Part shown: positions 6,558 to 14,430 of the stretch, one piece after another
Numbering within the stretch: position 1 is the stretch's first letter
Layout: each line of letters begins with the position of its first letter
Assembly: GCA_947594085.1 (NCBI GenBank)
Contig: CANQEB010000035.1
Location: forward strand, 1-14,430
Direction: 5' to 3'
Length of the DNA stretch: 14,430 bases
Source: an uncultured Lachnospiraceae bacterium
GTDB taxonomy: Bacteria; Bacillota; Clostridia; Lachnospirales; Lachnospiraceae
Notes under the pieces: model-generated
Told to the model about the DNA's origin: nothing
Database searches by the model: none
Seen by the model: the letters and a program-made list of their open reading frames with translations, nothing else
Program-made: the position numbers and the translations under genes

Positions 6558-6577
6558 CTTTGTGAAAAATTTATAAT
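6549..6577 (+). promoter_or_regulatory. Transporter operon promoter with good -10 and weak -35
   Basis: TATAAT (6572-6577) is perfect, but 17 bases upstream stands TGTTTT (6549-6554), a poor -35 box. This is typical of a promoter that needs an activator. The start is expected near 6584, giving a leader of about 44 bases before the binding-protein gene. Confidence 0.65.
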
Positions 6578-6627
6578 AAACACAGGTTTAAGAACCGAAA
6601 AACTTTTTATTCACAAGGAGGGAGACA

Positions 6628-8298
6628 ATGAAACTGAGAAAACTGACAGCTCTTTTTATGAGCGCAATGATGGCAGCGACGATGATGACAGGTTTCACGG
6701 CATCCGCAGATGAAGGCGAGTATTCGGACGACGAGATCGTCACCTATACGATGTTCGCTACGATGGCTGGATCTGAACTCAATGATGACAATGAGATTAT
6801 GGACATCATCGCACACAAGCTGGGCGTGAGAGTGAAAGAGACCTGGTTGACCGGTCAGACGGCGGAAGAGGCGATCGGCACGATCATCGCGAGCGGCGAC
6901 TATCCGGACTTTATCGACGGCGGCGACGGCTCCAAGACACTGTATGAGCAGGACGTTCTTGTGCCGTGGGACGACTATCTTGAGAAATACCCGAATCTGA
7001 AGGAAATGTACACCGACGAGGAGTGGGATCAGTTCCGTCAGGACGATGGCCACATCTACTGGGCAAACGTATTCCAGAACACGTATGGCGAGCCCAAGAC
7101 CACAATGCACAATGACGAGGCTTTCTGGATTCAAGCGAGAGTGCTTGAGTGGGCAGGCTATCCGGAGATCAAGACGCTGGATCAGTACTTTGATCTTCTT
7201 GAGAGCTACTACGAGGCGAACCCGACGATGGAAGACGGCACGCCGATCATTCCGTACACCGTTCTCTGCGAGGACTGGAAGTATTACTGCATCGAGAACG
7301 CTCCGCAGTTCCTGGACGGCTATCCGAATGACGGTTCCGTCATCGTTGACAAGACCGATCCGAGCGCTCCGAAGATCGTGGACTACAATACGACGGAGAC
7401 CGCGGTAAGATACTTTAAGAAGCTGAATGAAGAGTACGCGAAGGGCATGATCGACGGCGAGTTTGCGACGCAGACTTACGACGAGTACATCGCGAAGCTT
7501 TGCACAGGTACCGTGCTTGGACTGTGCGATCAGTGGTGGGATTTCGGCTATGACACGAACGATTCCTTCAAGACACAGGGCCTTGACCTGATTGGCTGCA
7601 ACTACGTTCCGCTTGGCCTGACGATCGACGAGGGCATGGACAACAGATGGCATACCTACGGCGATACGCTGAACGTTGCAAGCGGCGTGGCAGTTACCAC
7701 GAGCTGCGACGATCCGGACCGTGCGTTCAAGTTCCTGAACGACGTTCTTGATCAGGAAATTCACGATCTCCGTTTCTGGGGTGTTGAGGGTGTTGACTAT
7801 CTGGTAGACGAGGACGGCATGTACTACAGAACCGCCGAGATGAGAATGCAGGCAGCGGATTCCAATTATCAGGCGTCGCACCTTTGCCAATACAGTTATC
7901 TCCCGCAGTGGGGCGGCACGAGCAGAGACGGCAAGAATGCAATGATGCCGTCGGATCAGGCTTCCGAGTTCCTTGACGGCCTGGCTGAGCCGCTGAGAAA
8001 TTGCCTTGAAGCATACGGGGCAGGCGGATATCCGGATATGATCGGTTCTGTTATCGAAGAAAATCCGCCGTGGTTCCCGATGTGGTCCTTCTCGAACAAC
8101 CTGTCCACCGAGACTCCGGGCGGCGTTGCATGGACGAAGATGCGCGAAGTGAAGCAAGAGTGGCTGCCGCAGGTGGTGATGTCGGATGATTTCGAGGGTA
8201 CCTGGGAGCAGTACATGGAAGCTTACAACGATGTCAATCCGCAGGATTTCCTGGATGAGATGCAGGAAGAACTGAACAGGAGAGCCGGTATCGAGTAA
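6628..8298 (+). CDS. Extracellular solute-binding protein of a sugar ABC transporter (LplA/YesO-like)
   Basis: The 556-residue protein has a signal peptide: Lys/Arg-rich head, hydrophobic core rich in Met and Ala (about 8-23), and a signal peptidase I-like site ASA at 25-27 followed by DEGEYSDD. The rest reads as a large family 1-type solute-binding protein, with IIASGDYPDFI and LVPWDDYLEKYPNLKEMY near the start, typical of the binding proteins that serve LplB/LplC permeases and capture oligosaccharides. It has no lipobox cysteine, which is unusual for a Gram-positive binding protein, so its attachment to the membrane is unclear. AAGGAGGG (6615-6622) lies five bases before ATG. A hairpin after its stop codon may help keep its mRNA more abundant than that of the permeases. 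The substrate cannot be read from the sequence; the esterase suggests an acetylated glycan. Confidence 0.9.
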   Translation: MKLRKLTALFMSAMMAATMMTGFTASADEGEYSDDEIVTYTMFATMAGSELNDDNEIMDIIAHKLGVRVKETWLTGQTAEEAIGTIIASGDYPDFIDGGDGSKTLYEQDVLVPWDDYLEKYPNLKEMYTDEEWDQFRQDDGHIYWANVFQNTYGEPKTTMHNDEAFWIQARVLEWAGYPEIKTLDQYFDLLESYYEANPTMEDGTPIIPYTVLCEDWKYYCIENAPQFLDGYPNDGSVIVDKTDPSAPKIVDYNTTETAVRYFKKLNEEYAKGMIDGEFATQTYDEYIAKLCTGTVLGLCDQWWDFGYDTNDSFKTQGLDLIGCNYVPLGLTIDEGMDNRWHTYGDTLNVASGVAVTTSCDDPDRAFKFLNDVLDQEIHDLRFWGVEGVDYLVDEDGMYYRTAEMRMQAADSNYQASHLCQYSYLPQWGGTSRDGKNAMMPSDQASEFLDGLAEPLRNCLEAYGAGGYPDMIGSVIEENPPWFPMWSFSNNLSTETPGGVAWTKMREVKQEWLPQVVMSDDFEGTWEQYMEAYNDVNPQDFLDEMQEELNRRAGIE

Positions 8299-8336
8299 GA
8301 CGTATCGTTTCGGACTGATACAGTGAAGACATAAAA

Positions 8337-8376
8337 AGCAGCCATGGTTGCTGAAAAGTGACTATGGCTGCTCTTT
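8337..8376 (+). terminator. Intercistronic hairpin between binding protein and first permease
   Basis: AGCAGCCAT (8337-8345) pairs perfectly with ATGGCTGCT (8364-8372), with an 18-nt loop and a short TCTTT tail. The stem is moderate and the tail short, so partial termination or protection of the upstream mRNA from decay is more likely than full termination. The permease ribosome site starts 30 bases further on. Confidence 0.5.
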
Positions 8377-8417
8377 ATGAGAAAATGATAAATGCGTTTG
8401 TTGGGAGGAGGCCGGCT

Positions 8418-9359
8418 ATGAAGCGCAAAGCGAAGACAAAAGCGGCGAGAGTGCCGATCACCTGGAAAGAGGTAAAACGGCAGAAGTTTCTTATCATCTG
8501 TTCTCTTATATTTGTGATTTACGGTATCATCTTTTATTATGTTCCCCTCGGCGGCTGGATTATGGCTTTCGAGAATTACAAGCCGAAAACCGGCCTGCTG
8601 GGTTCGAAGTTCGTGGGGCTGGACAAATTCAAATTTCTGTTTTCAGACGCCACGTTCATCCGTGTCATCCGAAACACGCTGGCGATGGGCGTGCTGAACC
8701 TGGTCGCGACTTTCGTGATGGCGATCCTGTTCGCGATCCTGCTGAATGAGATCCGCTTCGGATTCGGAAAGAAGCTTGTCCAGACGATCTCATACATGCC
8801 GCATTTCCTCTCCTGGATCATCGTTACCGGCATCCTGCACGACGCCCTTTCGAATTCAGGTATCGTGAACGAATTGCTGCTGAACTTTGGCTTTGTGGAT
8901 CGGGCGGTCAACTTCTTCGCCAATAAGTCCTTCTTCTGGCCGATCGTGGCGTTCGCCAACGTCTGGAAGGAGACTGGATGGAACGCGATCATCTATCTGG
9001 CGGCGATTACGTCCATCGATCCGAGCCTGTACGAGGCGGCAGCGATCGACGGCGCCGGCCGCTGGGCGAAGATCAAACATATCACGCTGCCGGGCATCAA
9101 GCCGACGATCATGATCCTGCTTCTGATGAATGTCGGTAACGTGCTGAACGCGGGCTTCGAGGTTCAGTACCTGCTGGGCAACGGCCTTGTGAAGAGAGTT
9201 TCGGATACCATCGACATCTACGTGTTGACCTGGGGCATCAGTCAGAATGACTACTCGCTCGGTACGGCGGCCGGTATCTTCAAGAGTCTTGTCGCAATCA
9301 TTCTTATCGTGGTGGCCAACCAGATCGCGAAGCGGTCCGGCGAGCAGCGCCTGTTCTAA
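8418..9359 (+). CDS. Sugar ABC transporter permease, LplB/YteP family
   Basis: The 313-residue inner-membrane protein has about six hydrophobic segments. The first is at about residues 24-50 (LIICSLIFVIYGIIFYYVPL). The cytoplasmic EAA loop EAAAIDGAG at 206-214, followed by HITLPGIKPT, is where the transport ATPase docks. The GW.MAFENYK and FVGLDKF motifs after the first segment are typical of the LplB/YteP/YesP branch. With the next gene it forms the membrane pore for the sugar delivered by the binding protein. ATG at 8418 has AGGAGG (8406-8411) six bases upstream. An in-frame ATG at 8358 lies inside the preceding hairpin and has no ribosome site, so I did not use it. Confidence 0.93.
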   Translation: MKRKAKTKAARVPITWKEVKRQKFLIICSLIFVIYGIIFYYVPLGGWIMAFENYKPKTGLLGSKFVGLDKFKFLFSDATFIRVIRNTLAMGVLNLVATFVMAILFAILLNEIRFGFGKKLVQTISYMPHFLSWIIVTGILHDALSNSGIVNELLLNFGFVDRAVNFFANKSFFWPIVAFANVWKETGWNAIIYLAAITSIDPSLYEAAAIDGAGRWAKIKHITLPGIKPTIMILLLMNVGNVLNAGFEVQYLLGNGLVKRVSDTIDIYVLTWGISQNDYSLGTAAGIFKSLVAIILIVVANQIAKRSGEQRLF

Positions 9360-9371
9360 GGAGGTGTCGGT

Positions 9372-10274
9372 ATGAAAAGGACAAAAATGAAAACAAAATG
9401 GCCGGATAAGCTATTTGTGGTCTGCAACACCCTCTTTATGATCGCGTTTGTGGTGATCACGCTGTATCCGGTGTTGAATACAGTAGCCATCTCCTTCAAC
9501 GACGGTATGGACGCCGTGCGCGGCGGGATTCATCTGTGGCCGCGGAAGTTTGTGCTGAAGAACTACGAAACGGTGCTGCATCAGCAGAACATGATCACCG
9601 GCGCATACATCAGCGTAGCGCGTACCGTGATCGGGACGCTGCTGGCTCTGGTGGCGAACGCGCTGCTCGCGTACGTCGTCAGCAGAAAGCGCTTCCTGTT
9701 CCGCTCGCAGCTCTCGCTGTTCTGGGTGATCACGATGTATGTGAACGGCGGACTGATCCCGGTATTGCTGGTGTACAGGAGCCTCGGACTCACAAACTCC
9801 TTCTGGGTGTACGTCATTCCGGGAATGATCAGCGCGTTCAACATGCTCGTCTTGCGAACGTACATGGAGGGCTTGCCGGAATCCCTGGCGGAATCCGCAC
9901 AGATTGACGGCGCTGGGGACTTCACGATTTTCAGCAGGATTATCTCTCCGCTGTGCAAGCCGGTCTACGCGACAGTTGCGCTGTTCGTGGCGGTCGGGCA
10001 GTGGAACTCCTGGTTTGACGCGATGATCTACAACCGCATGAGGTCGGAATACACTACGCTGCAGTATGAGCTGATGAAGCTGTTGTCTTCGGTCATGCAG
10101 CAGAGCGGCAGCGCTAACTCCATGGCGGCTGCAGGCCAGGGGGCCGCTACGGTCACGCCGGTGTCGGTGCGCGCGGCGGCGACGGTAGTCACCATGCTTC
10201 CGATCATCTGCCTGTACCCGTTCCTACAGAGATACTTCGTGACGGGTCTGACGATCGGTGGCGTAAAAGAGTGA
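9372..10274 (+). CDS. Sugar ABC transporter permease, LplC/YtcP family
   Basis: The 300-residue membrane protein is the second half of the transporter pore. The first membrane segment is at about residues 14-36 (LFVVCNTLFMIAFVVITLYPVL), and the EAA loop reads ESAQIDGAG at 174-182. LYPVLNTVAISFN near the start and the C-terminal YPFLQRYFVTGLTIGGVKE are hallmarks of the LplC/YtcP/YesQ branch. Its ribosome site AAGGAGGT (9358-9365) overlaps the stop codon of the first permease, so the two are tightly coupled, probably made in equal amounts. No ATPase gene follows. Transporters of this class commonly use a shared MsmX/MsmK-type ATPase encoded elsewhere. Confidence 0.93.
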   Translation: MKRTKMKTKWPDKLFVVCNTLFMIAFVVITLYPVLNTVAISFNDGMDAVRGGIHLWPRKFVLKNYETVLHQQNMITGAYISVARTVIGTLLALVANALLAYVVSRKRFLFRSQLSLFWVITMYVNGGLIPVLLVYRSLGLTNSFWVYVIPGMISAFNMLVLRTYMEGLPESLAESAQIDGAGDFTIFSRIISPLCKPVYATVALFVAVGQWNSWFDAMIYNRMRSEYTTLQYELMKLLSSVMQQSGSANSMAAAGQGAATVTPVSVRAAATVVTMLPIICLYPFLQRYFVTGLTIGGVKE

Positions 10275-10288
10275 GATAGAAGTATTTT

Positions 10289-10315
10289 AAAAGTGGGGCG
10301 GCAGCTCCACTTTTT
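10289..10315 (+). terminator. Intrinsic terminator after the second permease
   Basis: AAAAGTGGGG (10289-10298) pairs with CTCCACTTTT (10305-10314), with one G-U pair and a 6-nt loop, and a run of five T ends at 10315. It starts 14 bases after the permease stop codon. A further T-run follows at 10322-10328. The esterase may be read at a lower level through this site or from an unseen promoter. Confidence 0.75.
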
Positions 10316-10366
10316 GCTGGGCTTTTTTGCCATCTGCTGACGAGTGAAGAGAGGAGGAAAAGAGAG

Positions 10367-12484
10367 ATGCTGAGGCTTCCGAAATTATTTCATGACGGCT
10401 GTGTGCTGCAGCAGGGCAGCCAGTGCAGGATATGGGGCTGGTGCAGTCCGAGGGAGGAGGTGCGGCTTTCTCTTGAGATACCGGAACGCGCGGAGAAGGA
10501 GACGTCGGAGCCGAGCCCGACACTGATCCACGCAACGAAGCCTGGGAAGGATGTTGTCTGCCGTGAGAACGTAACCGCGGATGCGAATGGCCGTTTTGCG
10601 TTTGAAATACAGACACCCCAGGCGGGAGGACCGTATCTCATGTGCGTGGGAAATTCGGGCGGAGAAGAGTTGACAGTTCATGAGGTATATGTGGGAGAAG
10701 TCTTTGTCTGCGCGGGACAGTCCAATATGGAGCTGACGATGCGTGAAGTGTGCGAGCGCTTTCCGGAAGAATTCCAAAATGGCGGAGCGCCGGACGTTCA
10801 CGAATATAAGGTGATGGAGCATCCTGAATTCAGCGATCCCCTTGAGGATCACGTGCAGGCGGAGTGGAGGGCATGTACCGGAAAGCGGCTGCCCGAGGTT
10901 TCTGCATTTGCCTACTTTTTCGGAAAAGAGCTTGCAGAATTGAAAAAAGTTCCGGTGGGTATCTTGAACCTGAGCTTCGGCGGAACTCCGGCAGAGGCGT
11001 GGATGAGCCGTGAAGCGCTGCGCGAATGGCCGGATGCGTTGGAACAGGCCGAGATATACAAGGACAAGGCGTTCTGCCAGAGCTTGACAGAGCGGGAGGC
11101 ACAGGAGGAAGCAGACTGGCAGCGGGAGATTGCGCTTCAGGAGGAAAAGAGTGCTTCTGCGCCGTGACGCCTGGCAATGCTTCCGGGAGAGCTGCAGGAT
11201 TGGGGGCTGAAAAATTTTTGCGGATGTATTTATCTGAGAAAGACGTTTTCAGTGCCTTCTGCATGCCTGAGGGAGAATGCGCTGCTTCGGTTTGGAACGT
11301 TAGTAGACAGTGATACCATCTATATCAATGGGACTTGCGTGGGTGAGACAACATATCGCTATCCGCAGCGCCGCTACCCTGTCCCGGCGGGGCTTTTGCA
11401 GGAAGGAGAGAATGAGATTCTCATCCGTCTGGTGTGCCGCAACGGTGAAGGGCGCAGTACGGCCGGGCAGCCGCTGGAGCTCGTCTGGGCGGATGGAAGA
11501 ACAGAGCCGGATTGTGCCGCGGATCAGATCAGCAAATTGTCTGCGGCTCCCGAAGGCGAGCTGCTGCGCATGTCACTGGCGGAGCGCGCGAGCAGGTTGT
11601 CACGCATATCTCTTGCGGGTGCATGGGAATATCAGGTGCGTGCGGTCTGCGGCCCTGCGCCGGAGCAGACGTTTATCAGCTGGATGCCGACAGGAATGTT
11701 CTACGGGATGGAATTCCCCTGCCTGCCCTATCAGGTGCGGGGTGTGCTCTGGTATCAGGGCGAGTCCAACGACAGCAGGGCGCAGACATACAGTGTCGTT
11801 CTGGAGGGGTTGATCCGTGACTGGAGAAAAAACTGGAGACAGGATAAGCTGCCGTTCGTCATAATGCAGCTGCCAAACTGTGGCGTGGACGTTGCGCCTG
11901 GCGACGCGTGGCCGAGGATTCGGGAGGCGCAGAAGCTGGTGGAACGGTTGGAGGACGTAGCGGTCACAGTAAATCTGGATATAGGTGAGGACAATGATCT
12001 GCATCCGCACGATAAGAAGACGGTGGCATCACGCGCGGTCAGTGCTGTGCGGGCGCTGATTTACAAGGAGAATGTGGAGTGGAGAGCACCGGAGGTCTGC
12101 GGCTGGAAAGTACAGGAAGGGTATTGTAGAACAATGCCGGGAGCTTGTCTGGGAGAAATTGGAAAAGCACCGGAGGCCTGCGAAATAGAGACCGGGAAGA
12201 CATGCGTATGCCTGCGCTTTGACGGGCAGGTGATCCTGCGGCAGAGGCCGGAGGGACGGGATGTTCCGCGCAATATAAGGCTGTTTGAACTGGCTTCCGA
12301 CGATGGAGCATATTATCCTGCCGCCGCGCGTGTGGATGGAGACACGGTGATTTTGCATGCGGACGAGGTGACTTGCCCGAAGTATGTGCGGTATGCCTGG
12401 TTCCGTGCGCCGGGTGCGCTGCTTCTGTACGGAGAGAATGGGTTTTGCGTCAGCCCGTTCCGCCTGTGTCTGGCGGAGAAATAA
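10367..12484 (+). pseudogene. Sialate O-acetylesterase family gene (SASA/GDSL-like) interrupted by an in-frame TGA
   Basis: Two open pieces in the same frame, 10367-11167 and 11177-12484, together form one protein of about 705 codons split by TGA at 11165-11167. The first piece has the N-terminal beta domain and the nucleophile block FVCAGQSNMEL (Ser119). The second has LPGELQDWGL, YLRKTFSVP, GVLWYQGESND and the DLHPHDK block with Asp544 and His546. Family members remove O-acetyl groups from sialic acids or plant glycans. There is no signal peptide, so it would act in the cytosol on imported sugar. Between 11149 and 11176 the neighbouring frame gives RVLLRRDAWQ, which fits the family's D-x-W before LPG better. 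An extra A in the A-run at 11145-11148 and a lost base near 11175-11177 would explain this. Alone, the first piece lacks half of the active site. A sequencing error is possible. AGGAGG (10352-10357) precedes ATG. Confidence 0.8.
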
Positions 12485-12550
12485 GAGAATCAGAAATCTG
12501 TGAGTATGAAAAGTTGAAGGAGAAACGGCAACTTCAGAGGCACTTCTTTT

Positions 12551-12579
12551 TTGACAGAGCAGGAGGACTGTGCTAGTAT
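12551..12579 (+). promoter_or_regulatory. Sigma-A-type promoter of the hydrolase-YunG / DnaB-like unit
   Basis: A perfect TTGACA (12551-12556) and TAGTAT (12574-12579) are 17 bases apart. The predicted start near 12586 gives a leader of about 90 bases, so the unit is read separately from the sugar locus. A 6-bp inverted repeat (AAGTTG / CAACTT, about 12510-12533) lies upstream, but without an adjoining T-run I do not call it a terminator. Confidence 0.7.
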
Positions 12580-12676
12580 AAAGGCGGTTAAAACGGAGAA
12601 AAAGGGATGTGCTGTCAGAAATTTTATACCGAAAAATAACTGCACAGAACCTAAAACAGAGAAGGAGCGTCCAGTC

Positions 12677-13654
12677 ATGCGCAAATCAAAGCTTGCAATT
12701 TTGTTTCCCGGGATCGGTTATACCTGCGACAAGCCTCTGCTGTATTACAGCGGAAAGCTGGCCGCTTTTTGTGGCTATGAGCTGAAAACGGTTCCTTATG
12801 GAAATTTTGAATCTGGGATAAAAGGGAACCCCAAAAAGATGGAGGAAGCGTTTGACAGCGCTTTGCGTCAGGCAGAGGAGATTTTGCGGGATATAGATTT
12901 TGCAGACCGTGAATTGCTGTTCCTCTCGAAGAGTATCGGGACGGCTGTGGCGGCGGCCTACGCGAAGCAGCATAGTCTGAAAGTGAAGAGTGTCTCTTTT
13001 ACGCCGGTGGAACAGACATTCCTGTTCGCTGAGGGCGAGGGCATCATGTTTCATGGCACGGCGGATCCTTGGGCGAAAGATTCGCAGAAAATTCAGGAGG
13101 GATGCGACCGGATCGGGCAGAAGCTGTATTTGACGAAAGGGGCGAACCATTCCCTTGAGACAGGCGATGTGGAGACAGACATCCGCAATCTACAAACCGT
13201 TATGGGGCAGGTGAAGGCATTTATCGGATACCATTTCAAGGGCTGGGAGACGGCGGACGTCCGTCCCGTGTCCCCGGAATATGAGGCGATCCGGGATCCG
13301 AGAGAGCTCTACGATATCTTAAGCGGGCTTTGGTGCGCGGATACCTGCGCGCCGCGGATGCGGCAGGACTGGACGCCGGAGAACAGGACGCTTGGACAGT
13401 GTTCGATCACGGCGTTTTTGGCGCAGGATATCTTCGGTGGGAAGGTGTATGGAATCCCTCGCCCGGGAGGGAACTATCACTGTTATAATGTGGTTGGTAA
13501 TTGTGTGTTTGACTTGACCAGCGAGCAGTTCGGAAATGAGGTTTTGGCCTATGATGACAACCCTGAGCAGTTCCGGGAGGTGCACTTCGCGAAGGAAGAG
13601 AAGCGCGCGCGATATGAATATCTGAGGGAAAAGCTGCAGAATTACCTGAAATAA
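12677..13654 (+). CDS. Fusion of a small alpha/beta-hydrolase domain with a YunG-like domain
   Basis: The 325-residue protein has two parts. Residues about 1-185 look like a small alpha/beta hydrolase: LAILFPGIGYTCDKPLLYY, a nucleophile elbow SKSIGT with Ser86, FHGTADPWA with Asp130, and GANHSLETGD with His158. The elbow has Ser where Gly is usual. Residues about 197-325 resemble the YunG family: WTPENRTLGQCSITAFLAQD, a central GGNYHCYNVVG and CVFDLTSEQF. Cys242, His268 and Asp279 occur in the order of a papain/transglutaminase-like triad; whether they are catalytic is my inference. No signal peptide is seen, so it is cytosolic. The start at 12677 has AAGGAG (12662-12667) nine bases upstream; a longer reading from 12551 would begin inside the promoter. 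The next gene starts 13 bp later, suggesting one operon. Substrate unknown. Confidence 0.75.
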   Translation: MRKSKLAILFPGIGYTCDKPLLYYSGKLAAFCGYELKTVPYGNFESGIKGNPKKMEEAFDSALRQAEEILRDIDFADRELLFLSKSIGTAVAAAYAKQHSLKVKSVSFTPVEQTFLFAEGEGIMFHGTADPWAKDSQKIQEGCDRIGQKLYLTKGANHSLETGDVETDIRNLQTVMGQVKAFIGYHFKGWETADVRPVSPEYEAIRDPRELYDILSGLWCADTCAPRMRQDWTPENRTLGQCSITAFLAQDIFGGKVYGIPRPGGNYHCYNVVGNCVFDLTSEQFGNEVLAYDDNPEQFREVHFAKEEKRARYEYLREKLQNYLK

Positions 13655-13667
13655 GGGGGCAGGTTGC

Positions 13668-14430
13668 ATGTTTCTATTTGACGATGTGAAGCTGGGGCGA
13701 CAGCTGGGACGTTTCGAAAACAGCGGCAAGGGAAAAGGCGGAATGCGGTATTATCCGACCGGGTTTCCCGCGCTGGACAAACAGATCAACGGAGGACTTC
13801 AGCCGGGGCTCACCGTGCTGGGAGCTATCCCGACGATAGGAAAGTCGACGCTGGCGCTTCAGATCGCGGAGACGATCGCGGGAAGCGGTGTGCCTGTTCT
13901 TTTTTATTCCCTTGAGATGGATGGCGGATGGATCGAGGCGAAGGCGGTCAGCAGGCATATTTTCGAGGAGAATGAGCTTAATGAGCGGGGAAGCTTGTCG
14001 GCGAACGAAGTGATCCTGGCAGGAGACGATCGGAGAGAGCAGATCAGTCGGGCGCTGAAGGAGATGTCCGTCTGTGAAAAGTCCGGCGACGGAACCTTGG
14101 AGCTTTATGTGATCACGGGGGACGGAGACAGACCAGTCACAGCGGAATTTATCGGAGAGAACGTGAGGGAATTTATCGACAACAGGAAAGAAAAGTCGGT
14201 CGTAAAAAAGCCGGTCGTCTTTGTCGATTATCTTCAGTTGCTTTCGCCCGGCGGGCAAAAGAGCTATTCGGACAACCGTTCGAGGACGGACGCGGTGATT
14301 GAGAAGCTTGTGGCGCTGGCGCATGGGTGTAAGATCCCCGTCTTTCTGATCAGCTCCCTGAACCGCTCTTCGTACGATACGGCGGCGCTGATGCAGGGCT
14401 TCAAGGACACTGGCCTGATCGAGAATTCGG
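13668..14430 (+). CDS. DnaB-like RecA-fold ATPase (helicase C-terminal domain type), truncated by window end
   Basis: The first 254 codons are visible and the frame is still open at the edge. Residues 1-26 are a short leader. TGFPALDKQINGGLQPG then starts the domain as in the C-terminal half of DnaB. The Walker A loop is GAIPTIGKST with Lys59, then FYSLEM follows, and Walker B is VVFVDYLQLL with Asp187. LISSLNRSSYD and GFKDTGLIENS match the later DnaB motifs (Q/S-L-x-R and FK-x-[ST]G-x-IE). The N-terminal domain of DnaB, which binds primase, is missing, so it is not the replicative helicase. Such stand-alone forms occur in phages, integrative elements and chromosomal clusters of unknown role. 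The ribosome site is G-rich and imperfect (GGGGGCAGG, 13655-13663). It probably shares the transcript of the preceding fusion gene. Confidence 0.8.
   Translation, partial: MFLFDDVKLGRQLGRFENSGKGKGGMRYYPTGFPALDKQINGGLQPGLTVLGAIPTIGKSTLALQIAETIAGSGVPVLFYSLEMDGGWIEAKAVSRHIFEENELNERGSLSANEVILAGDDRREQISRALKEMSVCEKSGDGTLELYVITGDGDRPVTAEFIGENVREFIDNRKEKSVVKKPVVFVDYLQLLSPGGQKSYSDNRSRTDAVIEKLVALAHGCKIPVFLISSLNRSSYDTAALMQGFKDTGLIENS

Noticed and set aside
6607..8157. Long minus-strand open frame of 516 codons
   Set aside because: Antisense shadow of the solute-binding protein gene; no ribosome site and no family features.
11165..11167. TGA read as selenocysteine
   Set aside because: The family has no selenocysteine at this place, no fitting hairpin was seen after the TGA, and the local reading is better explained by paired indels.
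2835..12484. Missing transport ATPase taken as a sign of a broken transporter
   Set aside because: Transporters of the LplABC/YesOPQ class normally lack a linked ATPase gene and use a shared one.
12551..12676. N-terminal extension of the hydrolase-YunG protein from 12551
   Set aside because: The extension overlaps the -35 and -10 boxes and would lie upstream of the transcript start; ATG at 12677 has its own ribosome site.

Overview
The window looks like a chromosomal segment from a Gram-positive gut-type Clostridia, most likely a member of the Lachnospiraceae. The reasons are strong AGGAGG-type ribosome binding sites before almost every gene, a YesM/YesN two-component pair beside an LplABC/YesOPQ-type sugar transporter, sigma-A-like promoters, and moderately high GC. 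The taxon is inferred from gene content, not from a marker gene.

Left edge (1-843): on the minus strand is the start of an Abi_2-family (AbiD/AbiF-like) abortive-infection gene. It is preceded by a compact module: a promoter, about 65 nt that can fold into two adjacent hairpins, and a T-tract. This is the arrangement of an abortive-infection gene with its own small structured RNA. Then come about 500 bases without a convincing gene, ending in three 33-bp tandem repeats.

Middle (844-2652): a flavodoxin-like protein with a cysteine cluster and a 6-phosphogluconolactonase-type beta-propeller protein, both on the plus strand.

Sugar-uptake locus (2745-12484): a YesM-type sensor kinase with a good promoter, a YesN-type AraC-family response regulator, an extracellular solute-binding protein, two LplB/LplC-type permeases, and a sialate O-acetylesterase-family gene broken by an in-frame TGA. 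No ATPase gene is present, as is usual for this transporter class, which borrows a shared MsmX-type ATPase. The likely logic is that the kinase senses an extracellular glycan cue and the regulator activates the transporter promoter. A 21-bp direct repeat overlapping the weak -35 region of that promoter is a good candidate regulator site. The esterase would then de-acetylate the imported sugar, if it still works. Two copies of one unusual hairpin with a conserved loop flank the regulator gene.

Right edge (12551-14430): a well-formed promoter drives a two-gene unit. The first gene fuses a small alpha/beta-hydrolase domain to a YunG-like domain. The second, 13 bp downstream and cut by the window end, encodes a RecA-fold ATPase related to the C-terminal domain of DnaB helicase. 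Their joint function is unknown. The most promising places for new biology are the Abi/RNA module, the twin hairpins, and this last two-gene unit.
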